From: Spirochaetota bacterium
GTDB lineage: Bacteria > Spirochaetota > Spirochaetia > Sphaerochaetales > Sphaerochaetaceae
Assembly: GCA_023401595.1 (NCBI GenBank)
Contig: JAEXDQ010000024.1
Span: forward strand, 30,578 to 94,577
DNA length: 64,000 bases
Direction: 5' to 3'
The translations under genes and the position numbers were made by a program. The notes below the pieces were generated by a model. The model worked only from the letters and a program-made list of their open reading frames with translations. It was not told the DNA's origin and did not search any database. This document shows positions 1 through 9,020 of the stretch, piece by piece. The stretch's first letter is position 1, and the number at the start of each line of letters is the position of its first letter.

Positions 1-1377
1 GCCGATCATGCCGAGGTCGTATTTGTAGATCAGTACGGGTACGAATACGCATAGCGTCGTCAATGTGGAGGCCACGATCGCGTTGAACATGTTCTTGCTG
101 CCGAGAATCGCCGCGATGGCGGGTTTCTCCCCCAATGAACGATATGTGTATGTGTTTTCAAGGATGATGATCGAAGCATCGACGATCATTCCGATACCGA
201 GGATCAGCCCGCTCATGCTCATGCTGTTGACCGTGACACCGAAGATGGCCATGACCATGAGCGTGATGATGATGCAGACCGGCATCGACAGGGCGATGAT
301 CAGGGTGCTTTTGAAGCCGCGGAGGAAGAGGAAGATGATGGCTGCCGCAAGCAGGACGCCCTCTATGGCCGATTTGTAGACTTCGCTCATCGTGGACGAG
401 ATCATCTGCGTCGAATCCTGCTGGATCGTGAGGCTGACCCCTTCGGGGAGCTGTGCGTTGATGGCGTCCATCTGCGCTGTGACGGCTGCCGCCACGGTGG
501 AGGCGTTGCTGTCGGAATCGTTGGAAACGCTCAGTGTTATGACCTGGTTGCCGTTGTAGTAGGCTTCCCGCCCGCCGCTTTCCGTGGATGCTGAGATTTC
601 TGCGATATCCTGGACAAGGACCGGTACGCCGTTGATTGTCGCCACGACGGTTTCTCGCAGCTGGCTCAGCGAGGTATACCGTTCGTCGGTCGCGACTTGA
701 TAGTTCATGCCGTCCTGGGTGATCGTTCCTCCGGTACTTTGTACGTTGCGAGATGCGATGGCGCTGGATACCTGGCTGAGCGTAAGGCCGTAAGCCGCCA
801 GCCGGTTGGCGGAGACGTTCACATCGTATTCAACGGATGTCCCCCCGGAGGCTTCGACCTGTGAGACACCGGAAATTCGTTCGATCAAGGGGGCCACGGT
901 ATCGTCGGCAATCTGTTGGAGTTCCTCCTTCGTCCTGTCCCCATTGAGGATCAGGCGGAGGATCGTGCTGTCGCTGGACATGTCGAACCGCATGAGCTCA
1001 GGCGTATCGGCCCATTCCGGTAGCTGCCGGTTCAACCTTGTGATGATCGTGGAGATATCGTCGGAAACCTCGTCAAGATCGGTTCCGTAGGTGAATTCCA
1101 GCATGACCATGGCCCTGCCTTCCGAACACTGCGTGGTCATCGACTCGAGGTTTTCGAGGGAACTGAGGGAGCTTTCAAGAATTTTCGCGACCTGTTGCTC
1201 GATCTCCTCCGGGCCGGCGTCATTGCAATCGACCATTACGGAGAGAACCGGCATCTCCACTGAAGGATAGAGCGCTATGTCAAGCTTGGGAAGAAATACC
1301 AGCGCTATGACGCAGATGAGTACATAGATCATCGTCATCAGCACAGGGCGACGTACCGAAAGTTCTGATATCGTCAT
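1..1377 (-). CDS. RND-family multidrug efflux transporter (HAE1/AcrB-like), N-terminal part
   Basis: Inner-membrane proton-driven pump of a tripartite exporter; substrates cannot be read from sequence. The reading frame is open from the ATG at 1377 to the left edge, about 459 codons of a protein normally near 1,000 residues, so the C-terminal half lies outside. It begins MTISELSVRRPVLMTMIY, the usual first RND transmembrane helix. A large periplasmic porter domain follows, with the family phrase 'YPSVEMPVLSV' near residue 35. Transmembrane segments then include 'LGIGMIVDASIIILENTY', which matches RND helix 4 (GLVVDDAIVVVEN) and carries one acidic relay residue. Start chosen for the AGGAGG site just upstream. 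The adaptor gene ends 11 bp before it and tolC precedes that, giving the order tolC, adaptor, pump in one operon. Truncation is a window effect only. Confidence 0.93.
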   Translation of the reverse strand, partial: MTISELSVRRPVLMTMIYVLICVIALVFLPKLDIALYPSVEMPVLSVMVDCNDAGPEEIEQQVAKILESSLSSLENLESMTTQCSEGRAMVMLEFTYGTDLDEVSDDISTIITRLNRQLPEWADTPELMRFDMSSDSTILRLILNGDRTKEELQQIADDTVAPLIERISGVSQVEASGGTSVEYDVNVSANRLAAYGLTLSQVSSAIASRNVQSTGGTITQDGMNYQVATDERYTSLSQLRETVVATINGVPVLVQDIAEISASTESGGREAYYNGNQVITLSVSNDSDSNASTVAAAVTAQMDAINAQLPEGVSLTIQQDSTQMISSTMSEVYKSAIEGVLLAAAIIFLFLRGFKSTLIIALSMPVCIIITLMVMAIFGVTVNSMSMSGLILGIGMIVDASIIILENTYTYRSLGEKPAIAAILGSKNMFNAIVASTLTTLCVFVPVLIYKYDLGMIG

Positions 1378-1388
1378 GTTGCGTCCTC

Positions 1389-2336
1389 CTATTCAAGTAC
1401 GTTGACGCTGACGCCGTCGCCCGCTGAACCCGCCGTGATCACAAGGTCCCCGTCCTCGAGTCCGGTCAGGATGACTGTCCGGGTATCGTTCGAGCTACCC
1501 GTTCCGACCACCTGTCGTCTCGCTACGCCGTCTTCCGCCACATAGACTACCTTGTCGTTGAGGAACGTCGATATCGCCGAAGTCGGGACGGTGACGCAGG
1601 CGTCGATATGCTCCGTGATCAGGTTCAGGCTTACGTACATGCCCTCCTTGAGCCCCGTCGCGTCTCCCGTGATGTCCAGCTCGACATCCACGGTACGGTT
1701 CGCCGTATCGACGACGGGTGCGATATAGGTGAGCGTCGCCTCATAGGTCCTGTCCGGCCAGGCGACCGTAGTAAAGGTCGCGGCCATGTCCTCTTCCAGA
1801 GTTCCGAGATATTTCTCTGGGATTTTCGCCATGAGCTTCAGGCTTTTCCCCCCTGTGAGCTGTGCGACCGCGGTATTCGTCGTCACGGTAGTGCCGATGG
1901 TGACGTAGACTTCTCCGATTTCCCCGCTCACCGGCGTCTTGATCGCGCTGGCCTTGTATTGTGCGCCGGGCTTTGACGGATCTACCATGGCGATTGTGTC
2001 GCCGGCTTGGACAATGTCCCCTTTCTTGACGATAACTTCCGTTATTTGCCCGCCTATCTCAGGAAGAACCTCGACGTCCTGTCCCTCGCCGGTGATTTCT
2101 CCGTTTAGGCGTGTCGTCTTCGAGAAGGGGCCGGCGGTCGCTTTCATGACGGAGACGTTGACTACCTGCGACTGGTCGCTTCCGGTCCTCATGCCGCCGG
2201 CGCCCGGCCCAGGCGCGCCGCCGTTCTGGGACGTGTCGCCGTTCATGTTGAGTATGATGCTGACTGCGAGGACGCAGCAGATCGCGACAAGGACAATCGT
2301 TATCACAAGATCGAAGGTGGAAGGCTTGTTCTTCAT
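1389..2336 (-). CDS. RND efflux periplasmic adaptor (membrane fusion protein)
   Basis: Bridges the inner-membrane RND pump to the TolC channel. The 315-residue protein has an N-terminal membrane anchor at about residues 9-30 and a glycine-rich linker. A barrel-sandwich (lipoyl-like) half-motif, 'EIGGQITEVIVKKGDIVQAGD', lies near 90-110. The second half-motif is 'TPVSGEIGEVYVTIGTTV', followed by a beta-barrel and the membrane-proximal domain ('EHIDACVTVPTSAIS'). No long alpha-hairpin lies between the two lipoyl halves, so it is a short adaptor. No lipobox cysteine is visible; the anchor is probably an uncleaved helix. A GGAGAAA site precedes the ATG. It lies between tolC (28 bp upstream) and the pump gene (11 bp downstream). 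Confidence 0.92.
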   Translation of the reverse strand: MKNKPSTFDLVITIVLVAICCVLAVSIILNMNGDTSQNGGAPGPGAGGMRTGSDQSQVVNVSVMKATAGPFSKTTRLNGEITGEGQDVEVLPEIGGQITEVIVKKGDIVQAGDTIAMVDPSKPGAQYKASAIKTPVSGEIGEVYVTIGTTVTTNTAVAQLTGGKSLKLMAKIPEKYLGTLEEDMAATFTTVAWPDRTYEATLTYIAPVVDTANRTVDVELDITGDATGLKEGMYVSLNLITEHIDACVTVPTSAISTFLNDKVVYVAEDGVARRQVVGTGSSNDTRTVILTGLEDGDLVITAGSAGDGVSVNVLE

Positions 2337-2364
2337 GTTCAGTTTCTCCTAATGATGCTTTCCG

Positions 2365-3705
2365 TCATACGGAAGCCGAATATCTGCTTTGCAAGGCGGT
2401 GAGGTCGGTCTCGAGCAGGGATGCGAGTTCGATGCAGCCGGTCAGATGGTTCAGGCGTGTCGATAGAATATCTATCTGGGCGTTGAGCAACGAGGTTCTG
2501 GCCGTCTCCAGCTCCTGGTTGGAGAGCAACCCCGCTTCGAACGCTTCCACCGACAGATCGTAGCTGTACTGTGTCGTTTCAAGGTTCTGCTGCATCATGC
2601 GAAGGTTTTCCTGCTGTTGAGTGATGTTCAGGACGGCGCTTTCAATCGACTGCAGGAGTTCCTGCTGGCCCGCTTGCAGCTGGAGCCGGGCGGTCGTGAC
2701 GGCGTCCTCGGAGTTCTTGATCGCCAGGTTCTGGCTTGTGCCGGGGATGTAGGAGCTGAGCGGGACGCTGACCGATACCGATACCAGGCCTGTGTCGCTC
2801 AACCCGCCGGTACTGCTCTGTACCGTTGCGTCCACTATCCTGCCCGACAGCCCCCATGACCCTGAAACGCTGACCGTCGGAACTCTGGCGCTGAGCTTCA
2901 TGGTCTTGCTGTCGTTCTGTGCCTGCGATACCGAATTCTGAAGACTCCTGACCGTAGTATTGTCTCCTGCGTAGTCCAGATAGAGCGTCTGTGCGTCGGG
3001 GAGAAGAAGCTCGATGGTCTGAGGAAGGTCTTCCAAAATGAAATCCGTTTCCGAAATGCCCGTCAACGCGCGAAAGGACGAGAGGGCGAGATCCCGGGAG
3101 TCTTGGAGCTGCTTGAGCAGTATTTGGGCTTGCGAGACGGATAGCCGCGCCTGCGCGACCGTCAGCTGGGAGGCTAGTCCGTTTTCGTACCGGTCGTTCG
3201 CGGTATCCAGTTGCCGGTTCGCCTGGTCGAGGCTCAGACGGGCTTCCTCCACGGCGTTGTCGTTCGCGACAAGCTTCCAATACGAAGTCGTGACGCTGTC
3301 TTCAAGTGAGGAGAGGGTTCTTTGGTAGGAGATGCCCGCCCCCTCCTTTGCCAAAGTCCTGGAGGTCGAATCGGTGAGCATCGAACCGTCGAAGGACATG
3401 CTGATACCGGCGGACGCCGATGCGGAAAGTCCGGAGAAGGTCCCTCCGATAAGACTCCCTCCGGTAGAGATGCCACCTGAAAGCGATATGGAGGGCATGT
3501 AGGTGGTGGATGTGGCATCCTGGGTACGTAACGCTTGTTGTAATTCGACCTGCGCTATGGACAGGTCCGTGTTGTTCGCAAAAGCCGCTTGTAGCGCCTG
3601 CTCCAATGTGATCGTGGGCTTGTCCGCGGCTCCTAGCGGCGTCAACGCCGTCAGGAACGCCATGAACAATATCGGGACGATTGCCGAAACTTTTGTCCGA
3701 GACAT
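2365..3705 (-). CDS. TolC-family outer-membrane efflux protein
   Basis: Outer-membrane and periplasmic exit duct for the RND pump encoded next. The 446-residue protein has a signal peptide (MSRTKVSAIVPILFMAFLTALTPLGA) followed by 'ITLEQALQAAFANNTDLSIAQ', the canonical start of a TolC repeat. Two long alpha-helical repeats follow, rich in Q, N, L and A ('ARLSVSQAQILLKQLQDS' and 'ESAVLNITQQQENLRMMQ'), with short strand segments between. The length is typical of the family. The ATG has an AAGAAGGAGAAA site. As first gene of the operon its promoter should lie in 3706-4182. No local regulator such as TetR or MarR is seen on either side. Confidence 0.93.
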   Translation of the reverse strand: MSRTKVSAIVPILFMAFLTALTPLGAADKPTITLEQALQAAFANNTDLSIAQVELQQALRTQDATSTTYMPSISLSGGISTGGSLIGGTFSGLSASASAGISMSFDGSMLTDSTSRTLAKEGAGISYQRTLSSLEDSVTTSYWKLVANDNAVEEARLSLDQANRQLDTANDRYENGLASQLTVAQARLSVSQAQILLKQLQDSRDLALSSFRALTGISETDFILEDLPQTIELLLPDAQTLYLDYAGDNTTVRSLQNSVSQAQNDSKTMKLSARVPTVSVSGSWGLSGRIVDATVQSSTGGLSDTGLVSVSVSVPLSSYIPGTSQNLAIKNSEDAVTTARLQLQAGQQELLQSIESAVLNITQQQENLRMMQQNLETTQYSYDLSVEAFEAGLLSNQELETARTSLLNAQIDILSTRLNHLTGCIELASLLETDLTALQSRYSASV

Positions 3706-4182
3706 CCTGTTTCTCCTTCTTTGGGTCGGTCAGAAATACTTCCGTTCTCTTCACTGGTCGCCGGTCGTGCCGGACACGGCGCGGCTTCCATTGTGCCGGT
3801 CACTTGCAATGGGTTTTAGGTTTTGAAATGTTTGTGCTACGTCGGCTCACGATAGAATCTACGATTCCGCCGCAAAAGCCCCGCTGTTTCCTTGTACCTG
3901 TCGTTTACAGGCGCGCACTACCTGTACGTGTGACGAATTTCATGATGTCGTCTGCCGGTCCATGGTTGATATCCTCTCTTTGAACGACCTGTTTTCAAAG
4001 GCTCCGCGCCTTAGTCCGGTCCGTTCATACCCAATTATCTATGGGAAGATGTAGTCCAGCGGTTTTCTTTTTTGTTGTTTCGATATGTTATTTTGTATAT
4101 TGCATGAAGATGTCATTCCCCGATGCCGGGGCGACCGGAAAACAGGAGGCGCGGAGGTTTTGCAGGAGACCGCAAGGGGCGG
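3706..4182. other. Intergenic region upstream of tolC operon
   Basis: A 477-bp gap between the start of the tolC-adaptor-RND operon and the end of the DMT exporter gene. No open frame in it resembles a protein family. It must hold the minus-strand promoter of the efflux operon, but no clear -35/-10 pair could be assigned. A GC-rich inverted repeat (gaccgc at 4168-4173 and gcggtc at 4179-4184) overlaps the stop codon of the exporter gene and may help end its transcription, but no T-tract follows. Confidence 0.5.
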
Positions 4183-5055
4183 TCAGCGATGCTTCTTGTA
4201 CAGCCGTTCGGTGTTGTGGCAGAACATCAGTACCGCCATGGAACAGATGACCACGTAGCCGAGGATACTCAGCCAGTCCGGCGACTGCCCGAATACAAAC
4301 AGGCCGAGCATCGCAGAAAAGATGACCTGAGAATAGTCATATACAGATATTTCTCGTGCAGGAGCGTGAGTATATGCCATTGTTATGGTGAACTGACCTC
4401 CTGCTGCGCTCAGCCCCGCGCAGAGTAGGAACAACAGCTGCCGCAGCGTCATGGGATGGTAGTCGAACAATATCCACGGAAGCGTGACCAAGCAGGAGAA
4501 GGTGGAGAAGAAAAACACAATCAGCGGGCTTTTTTCCCCGCGTTGTCCAAGCCGCCTGACGCAGGTATAGGCCGCTCCCGCTCCGACGCCTCCCAGTAGG
4601 CCGATCATCGCGGCGAACAGGTCCACATTGGAGAAGCTCGGCTTGATGATACAGAGACTTCCGAGGAACGCCCCGGATACGCACACGGCCTGGGTGAAGC
4701 TGATTCTCTCCTTCAGGAACCAGAGGCTGAACAGGATGGCGAAGAAGGGGGACATCTTGTTGAGCATCGATGCATCAGAGAGGACCAGATGATCGACCGC
4801 GTAGAAATTGCAGAGGATGCCTATGGTTCCCGCCACGGACCGCAGCGTCAGGAGAAGAAAATTTCCCTGACGACAACGGAACGGCGTCCTGGTCTTCAGC
4901 AGGATTGCGGCGGCGAATACCATCGCCACGATATTTCTGAAGAAGCTTTTCTGAATCGACGGCAGATCCCCCGAAAGACGGACGAACATGTTCATCAGTG
5001 CAAAACAGAATGCGGAGACGATGATATAGAAGATGCCCTTGTAATTCTTGTCCAC
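4183..5055 (-). CDS. DMT/EamA-family permease
   Basis: Ten-helix inner-membrane transporter of the drug/metabolite superfamily; substrate unknown. The assigned 290-residue protein starts at a GTG (VDKNYKGIFYIIVS) immediately before the first helix. It has the two EamA halves, with 'FALMNMFVRLSGDLPS' in helix 1, 'LVLSDASMLNKMSPFFAILFS' at the end of the first half and 'SVYDYSQVIFSAMLGLFVFG' in the second. A longer frame back to 5256 exists but adds a charged, arginine- and serine-rich stretch unlike this family and overlaps the end of the flavoenzyme gene. No strong ribosome site precedes the GTG, so the start is tentative. It may be the last gene of the 12-kb operon or have its own promoter. 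Confidence 0.85.
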   Translation of the reverse strand: MDKNYKGIFYIIVSAFCFALMNMFVRLSGDLPSIQKSFFRNIVAMVFAAAILLKTRTPFRCRQGNFLLLTLRSVAGTIGILCNFYAVDHLVLSDASMLNKMSPFFAILFSLWFLKERISFTQAVCVSGAFLGSLCIIKPSFSNVDLFAAMIGLLGGVGAGAAYTCVRRLGQRGEKSPLIVFFFSTFSCLVTLPWILFDYHPMTLRQLLFLLCAGLSAAGGQFTITMAYTHAPAREISVYDYSQVIFSAMLGLFVFGQSPDWLSILGYVVICSMAVLMFCHNTERLYKKHR

Positions 5056-5110
5056 GAGAATTGATTCTACAAAAAAACAATATGTTTTGCTATGGGAGGG
5101 TACATGATGC

Positions 5111-5160
5111 GAAGACGTCCGCCCGCGTCGCGACGGACTGCTGTCGGGACGGACGTCTTC
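5111..5160. repeat. Inverted repeat between DMT gene and flavoenzyme gene
   Basis: Perfect 11-bp arms GAAGACGTCCG (5111-5121) and CGGACGTCTTC (5150-5160) flank a 28-bp GC-rich loop. On the minus strand it follows the stop of the alkyl-DHAP-synthase-like gene and precedes the DMT start by 55 bp. There is no T-run, so it is not a classical intrinsic terminator. The arms contain GACGTCCG, which is also the core of the motif at both divergent promoters near 12.1 and 12.4 kb, so it could be a further operator. Function is inferred. Confidence 0.45.
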
Positions 5161-5209
5161 TCGATGGAGATCTGGGCTCAGGAAATGATCAGAGCGGACC
5201 GTTGTACGG

Positions 5210-6943
5210 TCACCATTGCGGGCGGATGAATCTTCGCTGTTCGTCTGGAAGGTCAACGCCGATCGTTCCGCCGGGGTTCATCAGGTCGTCCGGGTCGAAG
5301 TATCGTTTCAGCTCCTTGAACAACGCCATCTGGTTGCTTCCGACGCACCCTTCGAGCCAGGGGGCGAACATCTTGCCTATGCCGTGGTGGTGGCTGATCG
5401 CCGCCCCCGATTTCTGGATGTGGTCGAGGATACCCCTGTGGTACTGTACGAAATCCTCCAAGTCGGTGATTTTACTGATGAATATCCAATAGAGGTTCGC
5501 CCCTTGGGGGTAGGCGTGGGACATATGTGTCATGCAGATGGTATGGGGGCGGCTCTTGCAGTATTCGCGGACCATCCGGTGTACCTGGGCCATGTTGTCC
5601 CAGCTTACCGTACATTCCAGCGTGTCTGTCATGATACCGAAGTCCTGCATCGCGTCGCGCATGTAAGGATCCTTGAAGCGCCCATGCTCCCAGCCCTTGA
5701 CCGGCAGCCCCGTAAGGTACATCGCATGGTACTTGCGGCAGATCTTCGCCACTTGGCGTTTGATGTTCCTACAGAACGTCCGTTCGCCGTCCGTAAAGCC
5801 CAGGAACAGACATTTCTCCATCGGCCTGTAGCCCCGCAGCTTCAACAGCCCCTCCAACGGGGTTTCGTCGATACCGTAGAGCTTCATCATGATATCGGTC
5901 TCTTCCGGGTCGGACAGCCGGAATACCGATGGATGCCCGAACTCCCCCTGCATGATCTCCCTCGCCGCCGCGCGGGCGTCCTCCCAGTTGCGGAACATCC
6001 AGGAGAAGCGCAGATGGTTTTCCGGCATCCAGTGGAAGAAACGTAGCGTCACATGAGTCAGCACGCCGAACGCCCCCTCGCTGCCCATCATGATATTGTC
6101 CACCGACGGTCCGCAGGCTTTGCGCGGATAGCTGTCCGTCTTGATGATTCCGATCGGGGTCGCGTATTCCTGACCGAGGACAAGGTCCTCGATCTTGCCG
6201 TAGTACGTCGAGTTCTGGCCCGCGCCCCTGGTGACGACCCAGCCGCCGACGGAGGAGTATTCGAAGCTCTGCGGGAAATGTCCGCAGGTGTAGGCCCTGC
6301 CTGCGCCGAACTCTTGTACGGCGTTGCGCAAATGCTCCTCAAGCGCCGGCCCGCTCATACCCGCCTCGACGGTGATCGTCTGGTTCGTCTCGTTGAATTC
6401 GACGACCTTGTTGAAATGGGGACGCATGTCCAGCGATATGCCGCCCTTCATGCACTCCACGCCCCGTGTGACGGAAGACCCGCCGCCATAGACATACAGC
6501 GGGACCTTTTCCTCGCAGCAGAAAGTCACGATTCGTTCTATCTGTTCCTTGCTCGACGGGTAGAGTACTGCGTCAGGTACGTTCTCGACGATGCGCTTGC
6601 GTAGCCGGAGCAGGTCGTACATTGTCTTTCCGTACGCGACGGACAACCGCGCATAGCAGTCGGTCCGAACGCAATCATCGCCTACAATCGCCCTAAGAAT
6701 GTCCAATTGCCGATCATCTAGCCTGATCGGGATATCGAAATTGACCGGCTCCAGTCCCATTTCCCGGTATTCCTTGAAGTCGTTGTCGGTCAGCTCGAAC
6801 TTCTGCTTGAGCATCTTGAAAAGCGTCTCCTTTGGAATTTTCGTTTCCGCCGGATCGCCCCATTTGTAGATGGACCGATAGGAATCCTCCGGGGCTTTCT
6901 CCGTATACCATGCCGGGCTGAACTCTTTGTAAGGCTTGCTCAT
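5210..6943 (-). CDS. FAD-dependent alkyldihydroxyacetonephosphate synthase-like oxidase
   Basis: A member of the VAO/PCMH flavoprotein family closest in layout to alkyl-DHAP synthase, which swaps the acyl chain of acyl-DHAP for a fatty alcohol to make ether lipids. In 577 residues the FAD-binding signature YGGGSSVTRG is at 152-160. 'GGWVVTRGAGQNSTYYGKIE' marks the second FAD segment. The C-terminal 'SHHHGIGKMFAPW' carries the His triplet (about 518-520) that is characteristic of AGPS. The substrate cannot be fixed by eye, and a glycolate- or lactate-type 2-hydroxyacid oxidase is the alternative. It is the last gene of the GlpA-like operon, 83 bp after the kinase. That position suits use of a DHAP or glycerol-phosphate derivative made by its neighbours. 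Confidence 0.85.
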   Translation of the reverse strand: MSKPYKEFSPAWYTEKAPEDSYRSIYKWGDPAETKIPKETLFKMLKQKFELTDNDFKEYREMGLEPVNFDIPIRLDDRQLDILRAIVGDDCVRTDCYARLSVAYGKTMYDLLRLRKRIVENVPDAVLYPSSKEQIERIVTFCCEEKVPLYVYGGGSSVTRGVECMKGGISLDMRPHFNKVVEFNETNQTITVEAGMSGPALEEHLRNAVQEFGAGRAYTCGHFPQSFEYSSVGGWVVTRGAGQNSTYYGKIEDLVLGQEYATPIGIIKTDSYPRKACGPSVDNIMMGSEGAFGVLTHVTLRFFHWMPENHLRFSWMFRNWEDARAAAREIMQGEFGHPSVFRLSDPEETDIMMKLYGIDETPLEGLLKLRGYRPMEKCLFLGFTDGERTFCRNIKRQVAKICRKYHAMYLTGLPVKGWEHGRFKDPYMRDAMQDFGIMTDTLECTVSWDNMAQVHRMVREYCKSRPHTICMTHMSHAYPQGANLYWIFISKITDLEDFVQYHRGILDHIQKSGAAISHHHGIGKMFAPWLEGCVGSNQMALFKELKRYFDPDDLMNPGGTIGVDLPDEQRRFIRPQW

Positions 6944-7026
6944 GAACTTCTCTCCATATGTGGTAATCTATTCTTGTCCCGTCTCCATCACTATTGCCGT
7001 CCCGGTTGTGATGGGACCTTCCTGCA

Positions 7027-8646
7027 CTAGGTGCGCGGCAGGGTTTCACTTTCCAGGCCGTCTTCCGTGAAACCGGTCTGTTCTTCTTGCTCTATGATAT
7101 CCCTCAACCTGCGATACAGCGGTTGTAGTTTCGCATAAAGCTCCTTGTATACCTGCTCGTAGAGCCTCCTGTACGTATCGTGGTGCTGTTCCTGGGGTAC
7201 GAAACTTCTTTCATAATGAACCATCGCCGCCACCGCGTCCTGATAGGAAGGAAAGCTTCCTAACCCGACGAACGTCGCCAAGGCTGAGCCGAGGCCGCTG
7301 GTTTCACAGGTCTGGACCCGTTTGACCGGCAGGCCGAACATGTCGGCGGTGATCTGGCAGGCTGGATCGCTTTGCGCCCCTCCGCCCGATACGGTCAACC
7401 ATGAGACCTTGGTACGGGCTCTTCGTTCGACAGTCTCAAGCCCGTCCATCAGTCCGTAGTTGATGCCTTCGATAATCGCCCGATACAGATGCGCACGGCT
7501 ATGGTAGTCGGAAAAACCGATGATGCATCCTTTGGCCTCGGGTGTCTTCAGCCCCGGCCCCCAGTAGGGCTGGAGCATCAATCCGTCCGAGCCGGGAGGA
7601 ATCCTGTCCAATTGATCGTCCAGTAGCTTTTCCACAGGTATGCCTGTAGCCGTCGCACGATCCATTTCCCGGGAGGCGAATTCCTGTTTGAACCAGGTGA
7701 TCATCCAGAACCCCCTGTATATCTCGATCTCCGGGTTGTACATTCCCGGAATCAGCGCAGGGTAGGCGGGAAGGAATTGCTGAGGCTCCACATACCGGTC
7801 AAGGGAAAGCTGGACGGTGCTGGTGGTGCCGAAGCTCAACGAGGCGCAGTCTGCGCCGATACAGCCGGTCCCAAGGGTTTCGCAGCCTTTGTCGGATCCT
7901 GTGGCGATGACGGGCAGACCTTCCGTCAAGCCGGTCATGGCAGCGGCCGTCGCGCTGATCGTTCCCAAGACGGTGCCCGCCTCCTGTAGCGGCGGCAGCT
8001 TGTAGGGTTCCACCTCCGTGATGCATGCCTTGATATGGTTCTTGCCCATCCAGCGTTTCGCCTTGTAATCGAACGGGATATGTCCGATCTGCGAGGCGAT
8101 GGAGTCTACGAGATTGTCGGTGAGCATCAATGTCAACCAGCCGCTTGCCATGATATAGTGGGAAGTCCTTTCCCAATTTTCCGGCTCGAATTCCCTGATC
8201 CAGTTGCATTTCGCTCCGCGACGGGTATGTTGGACGGCCTCCCTCATTCCCACCATCCTGAAGGCGGCTTCGCTGACGGCCGGAAGCGGTTGCGAACAGC
8301 TCGCTTTGCGCTGGTCCAGCCACAGAATGGATTTCCTGACAGGCTTGAGGTCGTCGTCCAGACATACGCAGGTGTCCCGCAACGTTGTCACGGATACTCC
8401 TGAAATACGTTTCCATTGATTGACCGTGACCGTCCGCTTCAATCGCTGCGATGCGTCGCACAGCTTTTCCCACCAAACCCAGGGATCCTGTTCCGCCCAG
8501 CCGGGACGCAGGGATATATATGGCGGATTGAAGTATTCCTGGCATTTGCACAGGAGCGTTCCTTTGCTGTCGAACAGCAGCGCCCTGACGCTTTGCGTCC
8601 CGCAATCGAAGGTCAGGACCAGCGGATCCTTTTGCACCATGTTCAT
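7027..8646 (-). CDS. FGGY-family carbohydrate kinase (glycerol/xylulose kinase-like)
   Basis: Cytoplasmic ATP-dependent sugar or polyol kinase with two actin-like domains. The 539-residue protein opens with 'LTFDCGTQSVRALLFD', the phosphate-1 loop. It has 'TGSDKGCETLGTGC' midway and the adenosine-site motif 'VSGGGAQSDPACQITADMFG' in the C-terminal domain. The context with GlpA/GlpB-like flavoproteins suggests glycerol or a related triose or polyol, but classical GlpK motifs are not all evident, so it is left unnamed. Its ATG overlaps the DUF1667 stop by 4 bp (ATGA), indicating translational coupling. A second in-frame ATG two codons downstream is an alternative start. Confidence 0.88.
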   Translation of the reverse strand: MNMVQKDPLVLTFDCGTQSVRALLFDSKGTLLCKCQEYFNPPYISLRPGWAEQDPWVWWEKLCDASQRLKRTVTVNQWKRISGVSVTTLRDTCVCLDDDLKPVRKSILWLDQRKASCSQPLPAVSEAAFRMVGMREAVQHTRRGAKCNWIREFEPENWERTSHYIMASGWLTLMLTDNLVDSIASQIGHIPFDYKAKRWMGKNHIKACITEVEPYKLPPLQEAGTVLGTISATAAAMTGLTEGLPVIATGSDKGCETLGTGCIGADCASLSFGTTSTVQLSLDRYVEPQQFLPAYPALIPGMYNPEIEIYRGFWMITWFKQEFASREMDRATATGIPVEKLLDDQLDRIPPGSDGLMLQPYWGPGLKTPEAKGCIIGFSDYHSRAHLYRAIIEGINYGLMDGLETVERRARTKVSWLTVSGGGAQSDPACQITADMFGLPVKRVQTCETSGLGSALATFVGLGSFPSYQDAVAAMVHYERSFVPQEQHHDTYRRLYEQVYKELYAKLQPLYRRLRDIIEQEEQTGFTEDGLESETLPRT

Positions 8647-9020
8647 AAGGCCTTCCCGTCCTCTTCTTTGCGAATATCTGCGGACGCGACGACGTTTGCC
8701 CCGCTTCCCATGATGTTCCTGACGATGATCTCTCCCCGGCGTACCGGGGGCTCGACCGTTACGGAAGCCAGCCGTGCGCTTGCGTCCAGCAGCAAGGTCT
8801 TGGATATAGGCCTGTCCGTCCGTACCGGCAACCGCGGAACCGCTTCACAAGTCGTCTGGACGGTAGTCGTCAGGTTGCGTCTCGGGTCGGTGACCTCCTC
8901 TCTGGCGAACCGTTCGCCCCGCCGGCAACCGGCTCCGGAAACCTCGATGTGGTCGTCGACGTGTTCCACCTGGAGCCTGCACCCCCGCGGACAGACGATG
9001 CAGGTGTATTCATGTTTCAT
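8643..9020 (-). CDS. DUF1667 family protein
   Basis: Small 125-residue protein of the DUF1667 family, which is known mainly from its position beside GlpA/GlpB-like flavoproteins. It starts MKHEYTCIVCPRGC, giving a C-x2-C-x3-C cluster at residues 7-14, with a further Cys in 'VSGAGCRRGERFAREE' near 32. These four cysteines probably bind an Fe-S cluster or metal, and the protein could be the small electron-transfer subunit replacing GlpC. This role is inferred from family context. It overlaps the upstream flavoprotein by 11 bp and the downstream kinase by 4 bp. Confidence 0.9.
   Translation of the reverse strand: MKHEYTCIVCPRGCRLQVEHVDDHIEVSGAGCRRGERFAREEVTDPRRNLTTTVQTTCEAVPRLPVRTDRPISKTLLLDASARLASVTVEPPVRRGEIIVRNIMGSGANVVASADIRKEEDGKAL

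Noticed and set aside
4168..4184. Hairpin at the end of the DMT gene as an intrinsic terminator
   Set aside because: The 6-bp stem overlaps the stop codon and is not followed by a T-run on the minus strand.
5216..6046. 276-codon plus-strand frame opposite the alkyl-DHAP-synthase-like gene
   Set aside because: It is an antisense shadow in GC-rich DNA. The minus-strand gene has clear family motifs and this one has none.
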